From contig JANYEB010000210.1 in the NCBI GenBank assembly GCA_025363355.1, positions 1 through 64,000 on the forward strand: a stretch of DNA of 64,000 nt. The letters run 5' to 3'. The translations under genes were made by a program, and so were the position numbers. This DNA is from Chitinophagaceae bacterium (lineage in GTDB: Bacteria; Bacteroidota; Bacteroidia; Chitinophagales; Chitinophagaceae). Under the pieces are notes generated by a model that had not been told where the DNA came from, did not search any database, and was given only the letters and a program-made list of their open reading frames with translations. Below are positions 28,501 to 37,059 of this stretch, piece after piece (within the stretch, counting starts at the first letter, position 1; each line of letters opens with the position of its first letter).

Positions 28501-31500
28501 CTCCAGGAGTTTCTTTTGAATCAAATTCTAAGGCTCTTAATACATCTGATTTAGATTCTTCAAAACCTGCTCTGTTAAATAAATTTTTACCTGCATCTAT
28601 TTTAGAAGATAAAATATGGCCAGGAACACTAGATAATGTTTTTAAGTCCTCTATAAAAGTTTTAGTCACTTGTTTAAGGATATTACTATTAGGAATTTTA
28701 TCAATAAAAGCTTGAGCTTTAGATAAGATATTATTAATTTCTTGAGCTGATTCAACTGGTGCTACAACATCATCTTTAGCAAAAGTTTTTCTAGCTTCTT
28801 CAACTTGATCTTTAATACTTTGAACATCTTGTTCTCTAAGTTTAGAAACACTTGAAATATTATCTTTAGTTAAATTATCAACTTCGTTTACTTGAATACC
28901 TTTAGCTTCTAATTTAGATTTAATATCTTGGTAAATTTGTTTTATTTTATTTAGGCCAGTTTGATTTTTTAAAGAATAAATTGATTGATTTTTATTTTTT
29001 ACTTCTCTAAAAGCAACGACTGGTTTTGAATATTCTGGTTTTATATCTATTTGCAACCAATTAACTCCCTTGCTGTCTGTTATTTGCTCTCCTTTATATT
29101 TGGATTTCAAATATTTTCCTAAAGTTTTCTCATAAAACCTGTAAATAGGGTTATTAATATCAAAGGATTCAGCAGATATATAAAAAATATTTGGAGTTTC
29201 TTCTTTAAGTTTTTCCAATATTTCTTTTTTAGATAAAGAAGAATTAAAAAAACTATTTTCTTTTGCTTCAAATTTTCCGTTACCAAGATCTTTAGTAATT
29301 ACCCACTGATAAAAATCAGAATGAATATCTTCTCCCACTTTAATATCACCTATTTGTATTGCATTACCCATGTCATTATACCATTGAATAAATAAACCCT
29401 CAATTTTGATTGCCGTTTTTCCAGTAGGAAATAATAATTTTTTAATACCATCTTCTGAAGCCCTTTTAATTTCTTCTCTCACCATTCTAAAATGAGCTGT
29501 AGGGTCATTATAATTTTCAAGTTTTATCAGTTCTTTTTCTCTATCTAACTCTATTTGTTTTTTATTATTTAACGATAATTGTCTTAACTCTTCATATCTT
29601 TCTAATACGTCTTTGCTTGTGTTTGTGTTTGTATTGTTAAAAATAATATCTTGCAATTTATTATATTCAGTACGCTCCAAAGGTGCTAGTGAAGGTTTAT
29701 TAAAAGAATTATCATATTGACTCTCTACCTTTAACCTGTTTTTTTGAAATAAATCACTTTGTACTTCAATAATTCTTCTTGTTATGTTATCAGATAAGTT
29801 TTCTGCTCTAATATGTCCAAAATAATTTGGAGCATCTTTGTCGAAATGCTTATTTCCCGCTAGTACTTCATATGGACTTTCATAAACTATTTCTTCATAA
29901 TTTTTTATATCACCTTTTTTATCATCTAGCAGTCGAACATCCTCATATCTAGGCTCTAATTTTTTAAAAGTTAAAGGAATTGTTTCTTCATTAACTTTTG
30001 TCTCAAAATCTTTTTTATTGATATTATCATCAAATGTCTTTAAAATTTCATTTATTATATCTTTTTCAACCTGTTTAATATCAGATTGATTTAAAATATC
30101 AATTACTGATTGTTTTTTAATAAATTCTTTTTGTGGCAACCTATTAAGAACTTCGGTTGTAAGCAAATTAGAATTTTTAACCCCTATATCAAGTGTTTTA
30201 GGTAAAGTTTTGTTTTCAATATTAGGTTCTTTAGTTGGAATATCTAGCCATTCTTGATATTGTTTAGCATAAGGATCTAATTTGTTTACATCTATACCAT
30301 TTTCTTTGGCATATTGAGTTGCTTTTTCTTGCAACACTTCACTCAATTTTGTTTTAGAATTTTTAGTACCATTAAATAGATTTTTGATAGCATCCCAAAT
30401 TTTACCTAAGAAATCTTTAAACCTTTGCCACATTGAAGTTGCATAATCTGAAGCATCAAGAATTTTAGCTTCCTCGTTATTATATTTATCAGCTAGAGTC
30501 TTTAAAGCCAAATACTCTACTGCAATTTCTTCTGCTTGAGATAAATTTTTTGTTTCTAATAAATTTTTATTTAATACTCCAATAGAATCTAAAATATTAG
30601 CTCGATCACTTATTGGTAATGGATCTACAAAATGGTGAGCGCCTTCATGAATAACAGTTGCTGTTTTTTGAATATTTGTATCTAAGGTATCATCTTTAAA
30701 CATTGCCATGTTAAGAGCAATGGTAGCTTGTCCAGCATCAGTATATGCAGCACCATAAATAGCTTGTTCTGGGGTGTTTGATTCTCGGTATCTAGTATCA
30801 TTAGTTTCAGGATTAAATTGACCTTCATTAAATACTGATTTAATTTGGTTTGGGTTAAAAACTGTGATAAAGGTTTCACCTGTTTCCATTTTAAACATTG
30901 CCCCACCGAAGCCTGTAATTTTTTCTATATTACTAGCAAGCAACTTTGTTTCTCCATTATAAAAATCATTATTAATATTATTAATCTGATAGAATATTGA
31001 ATTTTGTTTTATTGTACCAATTGCCTCGTTAAGAACTTTTTTCTCCCCTAAGTAATCCACATCATCAAAATTATATAAAACTTCTTTATAATCTGGATTT
31101 ACTTTTATAAGTTTTTCAATTTGATTAGAAGATAAACTACTGCTATCTTCTTTCCCATCAATAAATTTTGGTAAACTTAAAAAAGATGGAGTTATTTGTC
31201 CATTTTCCACAGAGTTACCACCACGCTGCAAAACATAACTTTCAGCCGTATCTTTATTAGTAGTAAAATAAAAACCTAAACCATAGGAATTTTCTCCTTT
31301 ATCTGAATAACTTAAATCAAATTCATTAAAATTAGCATTTGTTCCGTGGTAAACTATCAAAGGCTCTCCATTAGCATCAACTACTTTAGAATCGTTAAAC
31401 CATTTTTTAAACTCAGGCATTCTAGTTTTTGCTACAATTTCATCGATCTTTTCTGCTGATAAATTTAAATCTTTAGCCAAAGTATCGCCAAGTAAAGAAC

Positions 31501-34500
31501 GCCTACCATTAGGAGCCAATATACTACCTCTTGTATCGTGCTTTAATTCAACTTGTTTCCAAGAATTATTATTACTACCACTTTCTCTGTATTTAATATT
31601 TTCAGTTGAAAAATTTGGTGCATTTAGGTCAAAACCTAGAGCATTTTGATCATTGTTTGGTATAATTACATCACTAGGTTGTGAAGTTTTGTCTGATTTG
31701 ATTATATTGCCATTTTTAACTAATTCATCAAAAACAGTAGGGTCTTCAAACATATCTGTTTGAATTCCTTTGTTTAATGCATTATTAATATTCTTTTCAA
31801 GATAAAATTTAAGTGATTTCTCAGATTGATACTCATTTTTAAGATCTTTAATAAATTGAGATGGTTCAGCTAACCCTTCTTGTTTCCATTGGGTAAGAAT
31901 CTCACTGACGGCTTCTTCTTTGGTAAGTCCTTTTGGGAGTTCAAAACCTTTAAGGAGTCCAAAACTTGGGGGTTGCTTTGTTTCCTGAGTTGCTTGGATA
32001 GATTTACTACTTGTTTCATTACTTGAGGATTGCCCATTGGACTGCTCAATAGTGGTTGTGTTGTTGTCATAAGTTTTTAGATTTAAAATATCATTACCAT
32101 ATTTATCAGAAAATGATTGATTCAAATTCTTTTTGTCTAATTTATCCCAAGTTTCTTTAAAAGATGAATCTGTATTATACCTATATTCTAATATTTGTTT
32201 TAAATCAAGTTGTTGCTGTTGAATAAAATTCTTTTTTTGATCAACTTGATTTTTAATTGCTTCATAAACAGAAAAAAGTCTTGGGTCATCTGTCAAACTA
32301 GAAGGTAAAGCTCCAACAATAGAATCTATCCAATCAACTTTATCCTCCTGTTTATTATCTGCATTTCTAGCATCCCTAGAACTTTCTGTTTTTTCAATTC
32401 TTTCAAAAGCATATTTATACTCATTTGAATCTTGTTTTGCACTATTAATTAACTCCAAACCTTGTTCAATATTTTTATTTCGTTCTGCGTAACCTTTAAC
32501 TGTATCTATTATATCTTGTGAAACCTCTTTACCATACAAATTGGAAAGCTCTTGAACTACTTGATTTGGTGATTCTTCATTATCAATCAATTCTTGTAGT
32601 ATAGGACCCTGCTCAGTTACATAATTTTTTGTATCATCTATAAGTTTTTCAAGTTGTTTTGTATTACGTTTTCTTTGCAAATCTACAGCTTTTTCTTCTA
32701 ATGTTTTAACTTTTGTAGCAGGTTTTGAAGGTTTACTTTTTGCTAACACTTGAGTTTTGTTTTGCTGTTTTATTGGAAAATCTACTTTTATTTTAGTTAT
32801 CTCTGGTGTTTTTACTGTAGTTGTTGGTATGGAAGAAGTTTTAACTACACTGGGTTTTATATCTGGAGTAATACTTGGTAAATTATCTAAACTATTATGT
32901 ATAATACCTTTTAAAGTATTGTTTTTTAAAGCATTTTCTACGATATTTCTAGTTTCAGGATCTTTGTAAAAAGAACTATTTAAATCCTTATTGTCCACTG
33001 CTGTCTTAATAGCATCATACACTTGCTGAATAGCTACTTTTGGATTACTTTTATAACCACTTCCAATATGTTTATATTTATCTAAAATAGCAGCTCCAAT
33101 ATTTGGTTTGTTAGGTGGTGCTATAATGGCATCCAAACTAGATTTAATATAATCTTTAAAATTTTTTTCAATTTCTGGATTAGTTATATTTGGATTTTTG
33201 GTTGTTTCTCCAATCAAATATGTATAAGCTTCAGGGTAATTAGTTGGTGCATTAACATAAGTATCATATATATTTTGAATTATTTTTTCAGGATTTTTTT
33301 TGTATTTATCAAAAGTATCTTGCCCAAAACTATTTATAATACTATTGCCAAATGTTTGCTCTGGAGTTACAGCTGAAGTTGTTGGTTTGTTTGTTTGAAT
33401 ATTAGATTGAACAGCTTTATCAACTACAATAGCTTGCTCTGCTCCCAAAAAAGAACCTATATCATTCATTGCTTTAATTGGATCTTCAGCAAAAGTCTGA
33501 ACTAATTTTCCTAATGAATCATCAGTTTTAACTAAACCATTTAAAGATTTAACCCAAGGACTAAATATAGTTTGTACAGCTTGTTTTTGAGTATCTATTT
33601 TAGTTAAAGAAGGGTCATTTAAAGCTAATGGAGAAATCTGTTTATCTAATTGACCTTTATCATTTAAGATTAATTGATTTAAGTTTTTACTACTTTTATC
33701 AACCCAAAAATAATTTCCAGCATTATCACTATAATAAGTATTATTAGGTTTTAAAATATCTGTTAATACTCCACTTCTATAAGCTTGCCCAATTTGACCC
33801 AATCTATTATTCAAAATTTGAATATCATTTATACCAGCATTTGTATCAGTAAAAATTTTTTCTTCTGGAATTATTTGAATATTGCCTTCGCTATCTTTAG
33901 CGGATGCAATAATTTTAGTAGATATTAATGCTGGATCTGGTTTTGCAGCACCTTTAGGATTTGCATCAATTGTAACTGTAAAAACTCTTGCATAAGGATC
34001 TTTTAAAATTCTAAAAAATTCTGTATTTAATTTATTAGTTGTACTATCAAAAGGTAGTGTAGAACTAACAAGAATTTTGCCAGTAAAATTCTCTGATGGT
34101 TGTCCTGTTGGATTTAATTCTTTTTTAATTGCCGCCACGACTTGTGAATTAGCTGTATTTAATCCAGTTGGCTTACCATTAATATCTACAAATCCTTGAG
34201 GTTTAAAATTTTCATTATATTCTAAATTAGGAGCATTAATTTTTAAATTAACTTTTGGAGCAGTTGCATAAATATTATCATATATAATTTTTTCTGCATT
34301 AGCTAAAGTACCTGGAACTTCTATTTTTGAAGTATTTTGTAATTCTGATATTAATTTATTTCTATAATTAGAATCTTTCAAAAATAATCCTGGAGCAAAT
34401 CCAAAACCTACTGCATAATAACTATTAGTCAACCAATCTGGTTCAATTGGAATAAATTTACCTTGTGAAACTGAAGCTGAAGTACTCCCAACAACTGTTT

Positions 34501-36415
34501 GTGCTAAAGTTCCTGAAGCAAATACATTTAAACTTTGAAGTATTCCATTGCTTAACCTTCCAGCAATAGTATTTATACCTACCAACTTAGCTAAACCATC
34601 TTTCATTGAATCAATAACTGCGGGAGTATAAATTTGAGATAAGGATTGAGTTGTTGCGGCGTCAAAAGCTCCTACTGCTGACTTCTGACCAAGTTGTTGA
34701 TAAAATTTTCCCATCGTTTCGCCAAAAACACTACTAGCAATTTTACCTATCTGCTGAGACCCAACGGTCATTAAACCTAAAGTAATATAATTTGCAACTA
34801 CATTTTGATATTTTTGAGCTGTGCTAAGCTCTTTACCATTACTATCTATATTATCTCCTGTAAGGGCAAATGGAGCAAATTTAACTACCGAATTCAAAAC
34901 AGGTAATTTAGTAAGACCGCTTCCAAGTTCTAAAGCAGCAAACTGTGCCAAACCATTATTAATAAATTGTGCAGATGAAACTATATCTTTATTACTAATT
35001 TTAATTGAAGCATTAAGTGATGGCACTGAAACATCAATTTTTACATCTTTTAAATTTGATTCAATAATTTTTTCTGCACTTGATTTAGAAACTAAACCTT
35101 GTGATATTTGCTCTTTACTTAGTTCTCCTGTAAAAAGTTTACCCGTATTCCCTGCCACATTAGTTATTGCTTGTCCTAAACTATTACCAATATCAAAAAT
35201 TTGTTGTTTAGCCCCTTGATCTCCTTTAGCTACAGCATCGGGAGTTAACCAAGCAACTATGCCAACAGATTGAATCCCTGCACCAGCAGTAGCTAAAGAA
35301 TTAACGACTGTATTTGTGGTGAATTGCCCTACAGTTAAAGCATCATTAGCAAATCTACCTACAGGAGTTGCGGTATTATTTAAAGTATTAGATACATTTT
35401 GTGCTTGACCTTGTAAATTTTCAAACGGATTAGTTGCATTTTTTTGAAGCCAGTCTCCATTATTGGAAACTTTAGTACCCAATAAAACATTAGCTTTTGT
35501 ACCTAAATCTAATGAGTTTGGATCTAATTTTAAATTACTAGCAACAACATCTAAACTTCTTTTATTTCCTACATTTGGAGCAAAATTTACATCAAAATTA
35601 CTCATTCCATTTAAAATATGTTCTTGATAGCGATCAACTGAATCAATTTTTGGTAGCACTAAAAAATTAGCTATGGATTGATTTATGGCATCTTGTGATG
35701 CTCCAGCTTTACCTAATTCTGCTTTGGCAGTTTCTAACTGCATTGCATTTCCAAAGGTAGCTGTTTGTTTAGGTAATGCAGTTAGAAACTGACCTTTATT
35801 ATCACCAGACTTAGGAACAACATAGTTAAAAGAATTATCTTCAGGTGGCTTAACAAATTGACCGTATGCCGAGTTTTTAAAAGTATCATTTTTCATTAAC
35901 TCATTAAACTTATCAGAGTTAGCATATATGTCTCTTAAAGTAAGTAATTGAAGAGGTGTACTTGCCTCTGCTCCATTTTTACCTGCAAACTGAGGATCTT
36001 TTATAGTTGCGTTAGGAAATAGACCAACTAAAGAAGCTGTTTGACCTCTAGCCACGTCCATTGTAGCAGTCAATTTTTCTTGAGCATTTTTATCACCAGC
36101 TAACTGAAAAACTGAATTATTTAACTGTGGTAAAATAACTCCAGGAGGAGTTTGAATTTGTCCATCTTGATTTTTAGGTAAATCTGAAAGAGGGATATTT
36201 AATTGAACTTTTTGATTCCAATTAGTCCAATAATCATTTGATATTTTATTAGGATCAGTCTGATTAGCAAAACTAGAAGTCAATAAAGAATCTCCTGGTT
36301 TAGTAAATTGAGGATTAGTTTGAACTGTCTTAATTAAAAAATCTGCCCAACTAGTAGGAGCTAAAGCAGATGAAATATTAGTTTGAGAATTTTTAGGAAT
36401 AATTACATCTGCCAT
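25532..36415 (-). CDS. giant polyvalent (likely virion/injected) protein, 3627 aa, with ART-like, zincin and large-polyvalent-associated domains
   Basis: ART-like EPLIVYHGTNANFNEFDLS...GLGFYFTTNKDTAESY (~30780-31420); HExxH HEGAHHF (~30621-30649); GHIRAENLSDNITRRIIEVQSDLFQK (~29.7-29.9 kb); Gly/Ser repeats and Lys/Arg-rich C-terminus. Confidence 0.85.
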   Translation of the reverse strand: MADVIIPKNSQTNISSALAPTSWADFLIKTVQTNPQFTKPGDSLLTSSFANQTDPNKISNDYWTNWNQKVQLNIPLSDLPKNQDGQIQTPPGVILPQLNNSVFQLAGDKNAQEKLTATMDVARGQTASLVGLFPNATIKDPQFAGKNGAEASTPLQLLTLRDIYANSDKFNELMKNDTFKNSAYGQFVKPPEDNSFNYVVPKSGDNKGQFLTALPKQTATFGNAMQLETAKAELGKAGASQDAINQSIANFLVLPKIDSVDRYQEHILNGMSNFDVNFAPNVGNKRSLDVVASNLKLDPNSLDLGTKANVLLGTKVSNNGDWLQKNATNPFENLQGQAQNVSNTLNNTATPVGRFANDALTVGQFTTNTVVNSLATAGAGIQSVGIVAWLTPDAVAKGDQGAKQQIFDIGNSLGQAITNVAGNTGKLFTGELSKEQISQGLVSKSSAEKIIESNLKDVKIDVSVPSLNASIKISNKDIVSSAQFINNGLAQFAALELGSGLTKLPVLNSVVKFAPFALTGDNIDSNGKELSTAQKYQNVVANYITLGLMTVGSQQIGKIASSVFGETMGKFYQQLGQKSAVGAFDAATTQSLSQIYTPAVIDSMKDGLAKLVGINTIAGRLSNGILQSLNVFASGTLAQTVVGSTSASVSQGKFIPIEPDWLTNSYYAVGFGFAPGLFLKDSNYRNKLISELQNTSKIEVPGTLANAEKIIYDNIYATAPKVNLKINAPNLEYNENFKPQGFVDINGKPTGLNTANSQVVAAIKKELNPTGQPSENFTGKILVSSTLPFDSTTNKLNTEFFRILKDPYARVFTVTIDANPKGAAKPDPALISTKIIASAKDSEGNIQIIPEEKIFTDTNAGINDIQILNNRLGQIGQAYRSGVLTDILKPNNTYYSDNAGNYFWVDKSSKNLNQLILNDKGQLDKQISPLALNDPSLTKIDTQKQAVQTIFSPWVKSLNGLVKTDDSLGKLVQTFAEDPIKAMNDIGSFLGAEQAIVVDKAVQSNIQTNKPTTSAVTPEQTFGNSIINSFGQDTFDKYKKNPEKIIQNIYDTYVNAPTNYPEAYTYLIGETTKNPNITNPEIEKNFKDYIKSSLDAIIAPPNKPNIGAAILDKYKHIGSGYKSNPKVAIQQVYDAIKTAVDNKDLNSSFYKDPETRNIVENALKNNTLKGIIHNSLDNLPSITPDIKPSVVKTSSIPTTTVKTPEITKIKVDFPIKQQNKTQVLAKSKPSKPATKVKTLEEKAVDLQRKRNTKQLEKLIDDTKNYVTEQGPILQELIDNEESPNQVVQELSNLYGKEVSQDIIDTVKGYAERNKNIEQGLELINSAKQDSNEYKYAFERIEKTESSRDARNADNKQEDKVDWIDSIVGALPSSLTDDPRLFSVYEAIKNQVDQKKNFIQQQQLDLKQILEYRYNTDSSFKETWDKLDKKNLNQSFSDKYGNDILNLKTYDNNTTTIEQSNGQSSSNETSSKSIQATQETKQPPSFGLLKGFELPKGLTKEEAVSEILTQWKQEGLAEPSQFIKDLKNEYQSEKSLKFYLEKNINNALNKGIQTDMFEDPTVFDELVKNGNIIKSDKTSQPSDVIIPNNDQNALGFDLNAPNFSTENIKYRESGSNNNSWKQVELKHDTRGSILAPNGRRSLLGDTLAKDLNLSAEKIDEIVAKTRMPEFKKWFNDSKVVDANGEPLIVYHGTNANFNEFDLSYSDKGENSYGLGFYFTTNKDTAESYVLQRGGNSVENGQITPSFLSLPKFIDGKEDSSSLSSNQIEKLIKVNPDYKEVLYNFDDVDYLGEKKVLNEAIGTIKQNSIFYQINNINNDFYNGETKLLASNIEKITGFGGAMFKMETGETFITVFNPNQIKSVFNEGQFNPETNDTRYRESNTPEQAIYGAAYTDAGQATIALNMAMFKDDTLDTNIQKTATVIHEGAHHFVDPLPISDRANILDSIGVLNKNLLETKNLSQAEEIAVEYLALKTLADKYNNEEAKILDASDYATSMWQRFKDFLGKIWDAIKNLFNGTKNSKTKLSEVLQEKATQYAKENGIDVNKLDPYAKQYQEWLDIPTKEPNIENKTLPKTLDIGVKNSNLLTTEVLNRLPQKEFIKKQSVIDILNQSDIKQVEKDIINEILKTFDDNINKKDFETKVNEETIPLTFKKLEPRYEDVRLLDDKKGDIKNYEEIVYESPYEVLAGNKHFDKDAPNYFGHIRAENLSDNITRRIIEVQSDLFQKNRLKVESQYDNSFNKPSLAPLERTEYNKLQDIIFNNTNTNTSKDVLERYEELRQLSLNNKKQIELDREKELIKLENYNDPTAHFRMVREEIKRASEDGIKKLLFPTGKTAIKIEGLFIQWYNDMGNAIQIGDIKVGEDIHSDFYQWVITKDLGNGKFEAKENSFFNSSLSKKEILEKLKEETPNIFYISAESFDINNPIYRFYEKTLGKYLKSKYKGEQITDSKGVNWLQIDIKPEYSKPVVAFREVKNKNQSIYSLKNQTGLNKIKQIYQDIKSKLEAKGIQVNEVDNLTKDNISSVSKLREQDVQSIKDQVEEARKTFAKDDVVAPVESAQEINNILSKAQAFIDKIPNSNILKQVTKTFIEDLKTLSSVPGHILSSKIDAGKNLFNRAGFEESKSDVLRALEFDSKETPGALYRNKEARDIEKLEKIRTVSKIPFTRLSDEQMRAASVFLDPMQAKAGKLVINPNAISQVTWDNLDPITPQGKATLEEKTKKLEGQGSIISNISIDPILKKVYTTYQINPKLGKTLLKKIDKASKVEKQILRIYAKGNAERTDLALKEGIIFKANVNPAPMNIRTPQQSFRIKGLSRASVSKGKNTQIQGRETTAMDFIKNGYNLSDNLKKEYQKYTQATYKLSALPAILNSVNKNGLSASIPIDAFNKMVKAGQDVSYYNETLKLPGVGEVAINKDLLDGLHKFNLVNEGTSIGPTEIIPGTIDTLTSIPIVNSLLNLSRDLYMGIFTGFKNITMDTVSALVSYTSNTASDLVTGLVADVITGGKQGATVRNVKSLVYGAKMLGSFWTHNFMDIVYPHSNPEQRKNLRIALGMGANSADVEIGQIDRMTTRFESDNSFAKIGNTAANIIDATSKIVQIIEVLSKFIRSQLVDGAILLNNATEIAKRFYDLGINPLEANNLEIAQASRWVIERGGNAGGSQENMPEAYSAFQKTSSFANLISTLFSDGEQVVSPYGWIANNLNKGGKTFQGLGKNINIFRGKKESGPNGEDPTGKEKVSAVTDSVKTLARTYAQLIRSMGVLAQIIIGMIALITGRDADKDRKTFKDITHLDPTVGTGMGGASNFGNVFPWFDPETNRVVLINLDRTGEDPVSAVKDLLGKIPFGIGEKITGDKPFPKTDKTPQQRYAVILGQPFKLFEDIAKLATQQVGNTGKSPLYISTSKTNLVSMAIPNILGVLQENKLITPEQANVKPKTNTTYVNGKEVIVNANVSATEKLLNVFAGGQVIDPQLVNLNMIKTAQNIGAGVKTVENQLENGKITQSEAIAEIKALQDKAVSAGLLKPGTSLGEALPIMASYKRASVSGGSSGSSFGSSGGSSGGSSGGSSRVYGSSSRLSKSSSTRRISSSKSPKIKGVKSLKTRRVKGLKIKSSKRSTSIRIPKIKSIKAIR

Positions 36416-36436
36416 ATTTAATATGATTAATACTTC

Positions 36437-36503
36437 ATTTTACTTAAAATGATTAGACTTGTCAATCTAACCTATTGACAAGTCTGTTTTAAATATTGTA
36501 ATA
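36437..36503. promoter_or_regulatory. divergent promoter with palindromic -35 region
   Basis: GACTTGTCAAT-ctaacct-ATTGACAAGTC (36456-36484); minus strand TTGACA-17-TAAAAT toward the giant gene; plus strand TTGACA at 36475 with a weaker -10. Confidence 0.65.
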
Positions 36504-36504
36504 T

Positions 36505-36760
36505 TTTTAGCATAACTGCTATTAGTTTTTTAGATTTCGGAGATGCTAAGACTTTTAAAAAACTAGGCGACTCATAGGGGCAACTTAATTCATCCATTAG
36601 CTAGACGTCGGAACTCTAGCATGAGTATAAAGGATTAAAAAAGTACACTGGCTAACTTAAACTGAAAGTTTAACAGGTGTTTGAATTGCTTTCTCTTACC
36701 CTCAAGAACAAATAATGTTATAACACATTATAGTATTGGGGGGAGGGGGGGGCAACTCAG
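36505..36760 (+). ncRNA. candidate orphan structured RNA
   Basis: TTAGCAT/ATGCTAA and TAGTTTTTT/AAAAAACTA interleaved (pseudoknot); GCTAGA/TCTAGC stacked on ACTCAT/ATGAGT; TTAAACT-gaa-AGTTTAA; no ORF. Confidence 0.35.
36738..36752 (+). repeat. G-tract GGGGGGAGGGGGGGG in AT-rich intergenic DNA
   Basis: Read directly. Confidence 0.9.
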
Positions 36761-36916
36761 GTTCCTAACTTCTTACCTGAAAATTAATATTCTTTAAATT
36801 ATTAATTTATTAAATTATTAAATTATTAAAAAATTTAAGTGATACCCATAATTATGTTATTTGACAATGTAACCAAAACTTGACAATAACATATACTTTG
36901 TATATTATATTAATAT

Positions 36917-37054
36917 ATGATTAAAAAACTAATTGGGTTTGACTCTCGCACCTTAGAGCTTCTAAAACAAGCTAGTAAAGACAAAGGAATGACCATAACA
37001 ACAATAGTTAGAACTGTAGTAATGCAATGGCTCAAAGATAATAACTACAAATAA
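36917..37054 (+). CDS. small ribbon-helix-helix-like protein (45 aa)
   Basis: MIKKLIGFDSRTLELLKQASKDKGMTITTIVRTVVMQWLKDNNYK*; directly upstream of tnpB. Confidence 0.6.
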   Translation: MIKKLIGFDSRTLELLKQASKDKGMTITTIVRTVVMQWLKDNNYK

Positions 37055-37059
37055 ACCTA

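Noticed and set aside
26340-35219. Plus-strand ORFs inside the 3627-aa gene (e.g. 34821-35219, 28365-28715)
   Set aside because: Antisense to a continuous coding frame with recognisable domains.
25532-36415. crAss-like giant RNA polymerase interpretation of the 3627-aa protein
   Set aside because: I see no DFDGD-like catalytic motif; ART-like, zincin and polyvalent motifs fit better.
36505-36760. Group I intron or tmRNA
   Set aside because: Could not identify a consistent P3-P7 core, or a tRNA-like 3' end with CCA; left as an unclassified RNA candidate.
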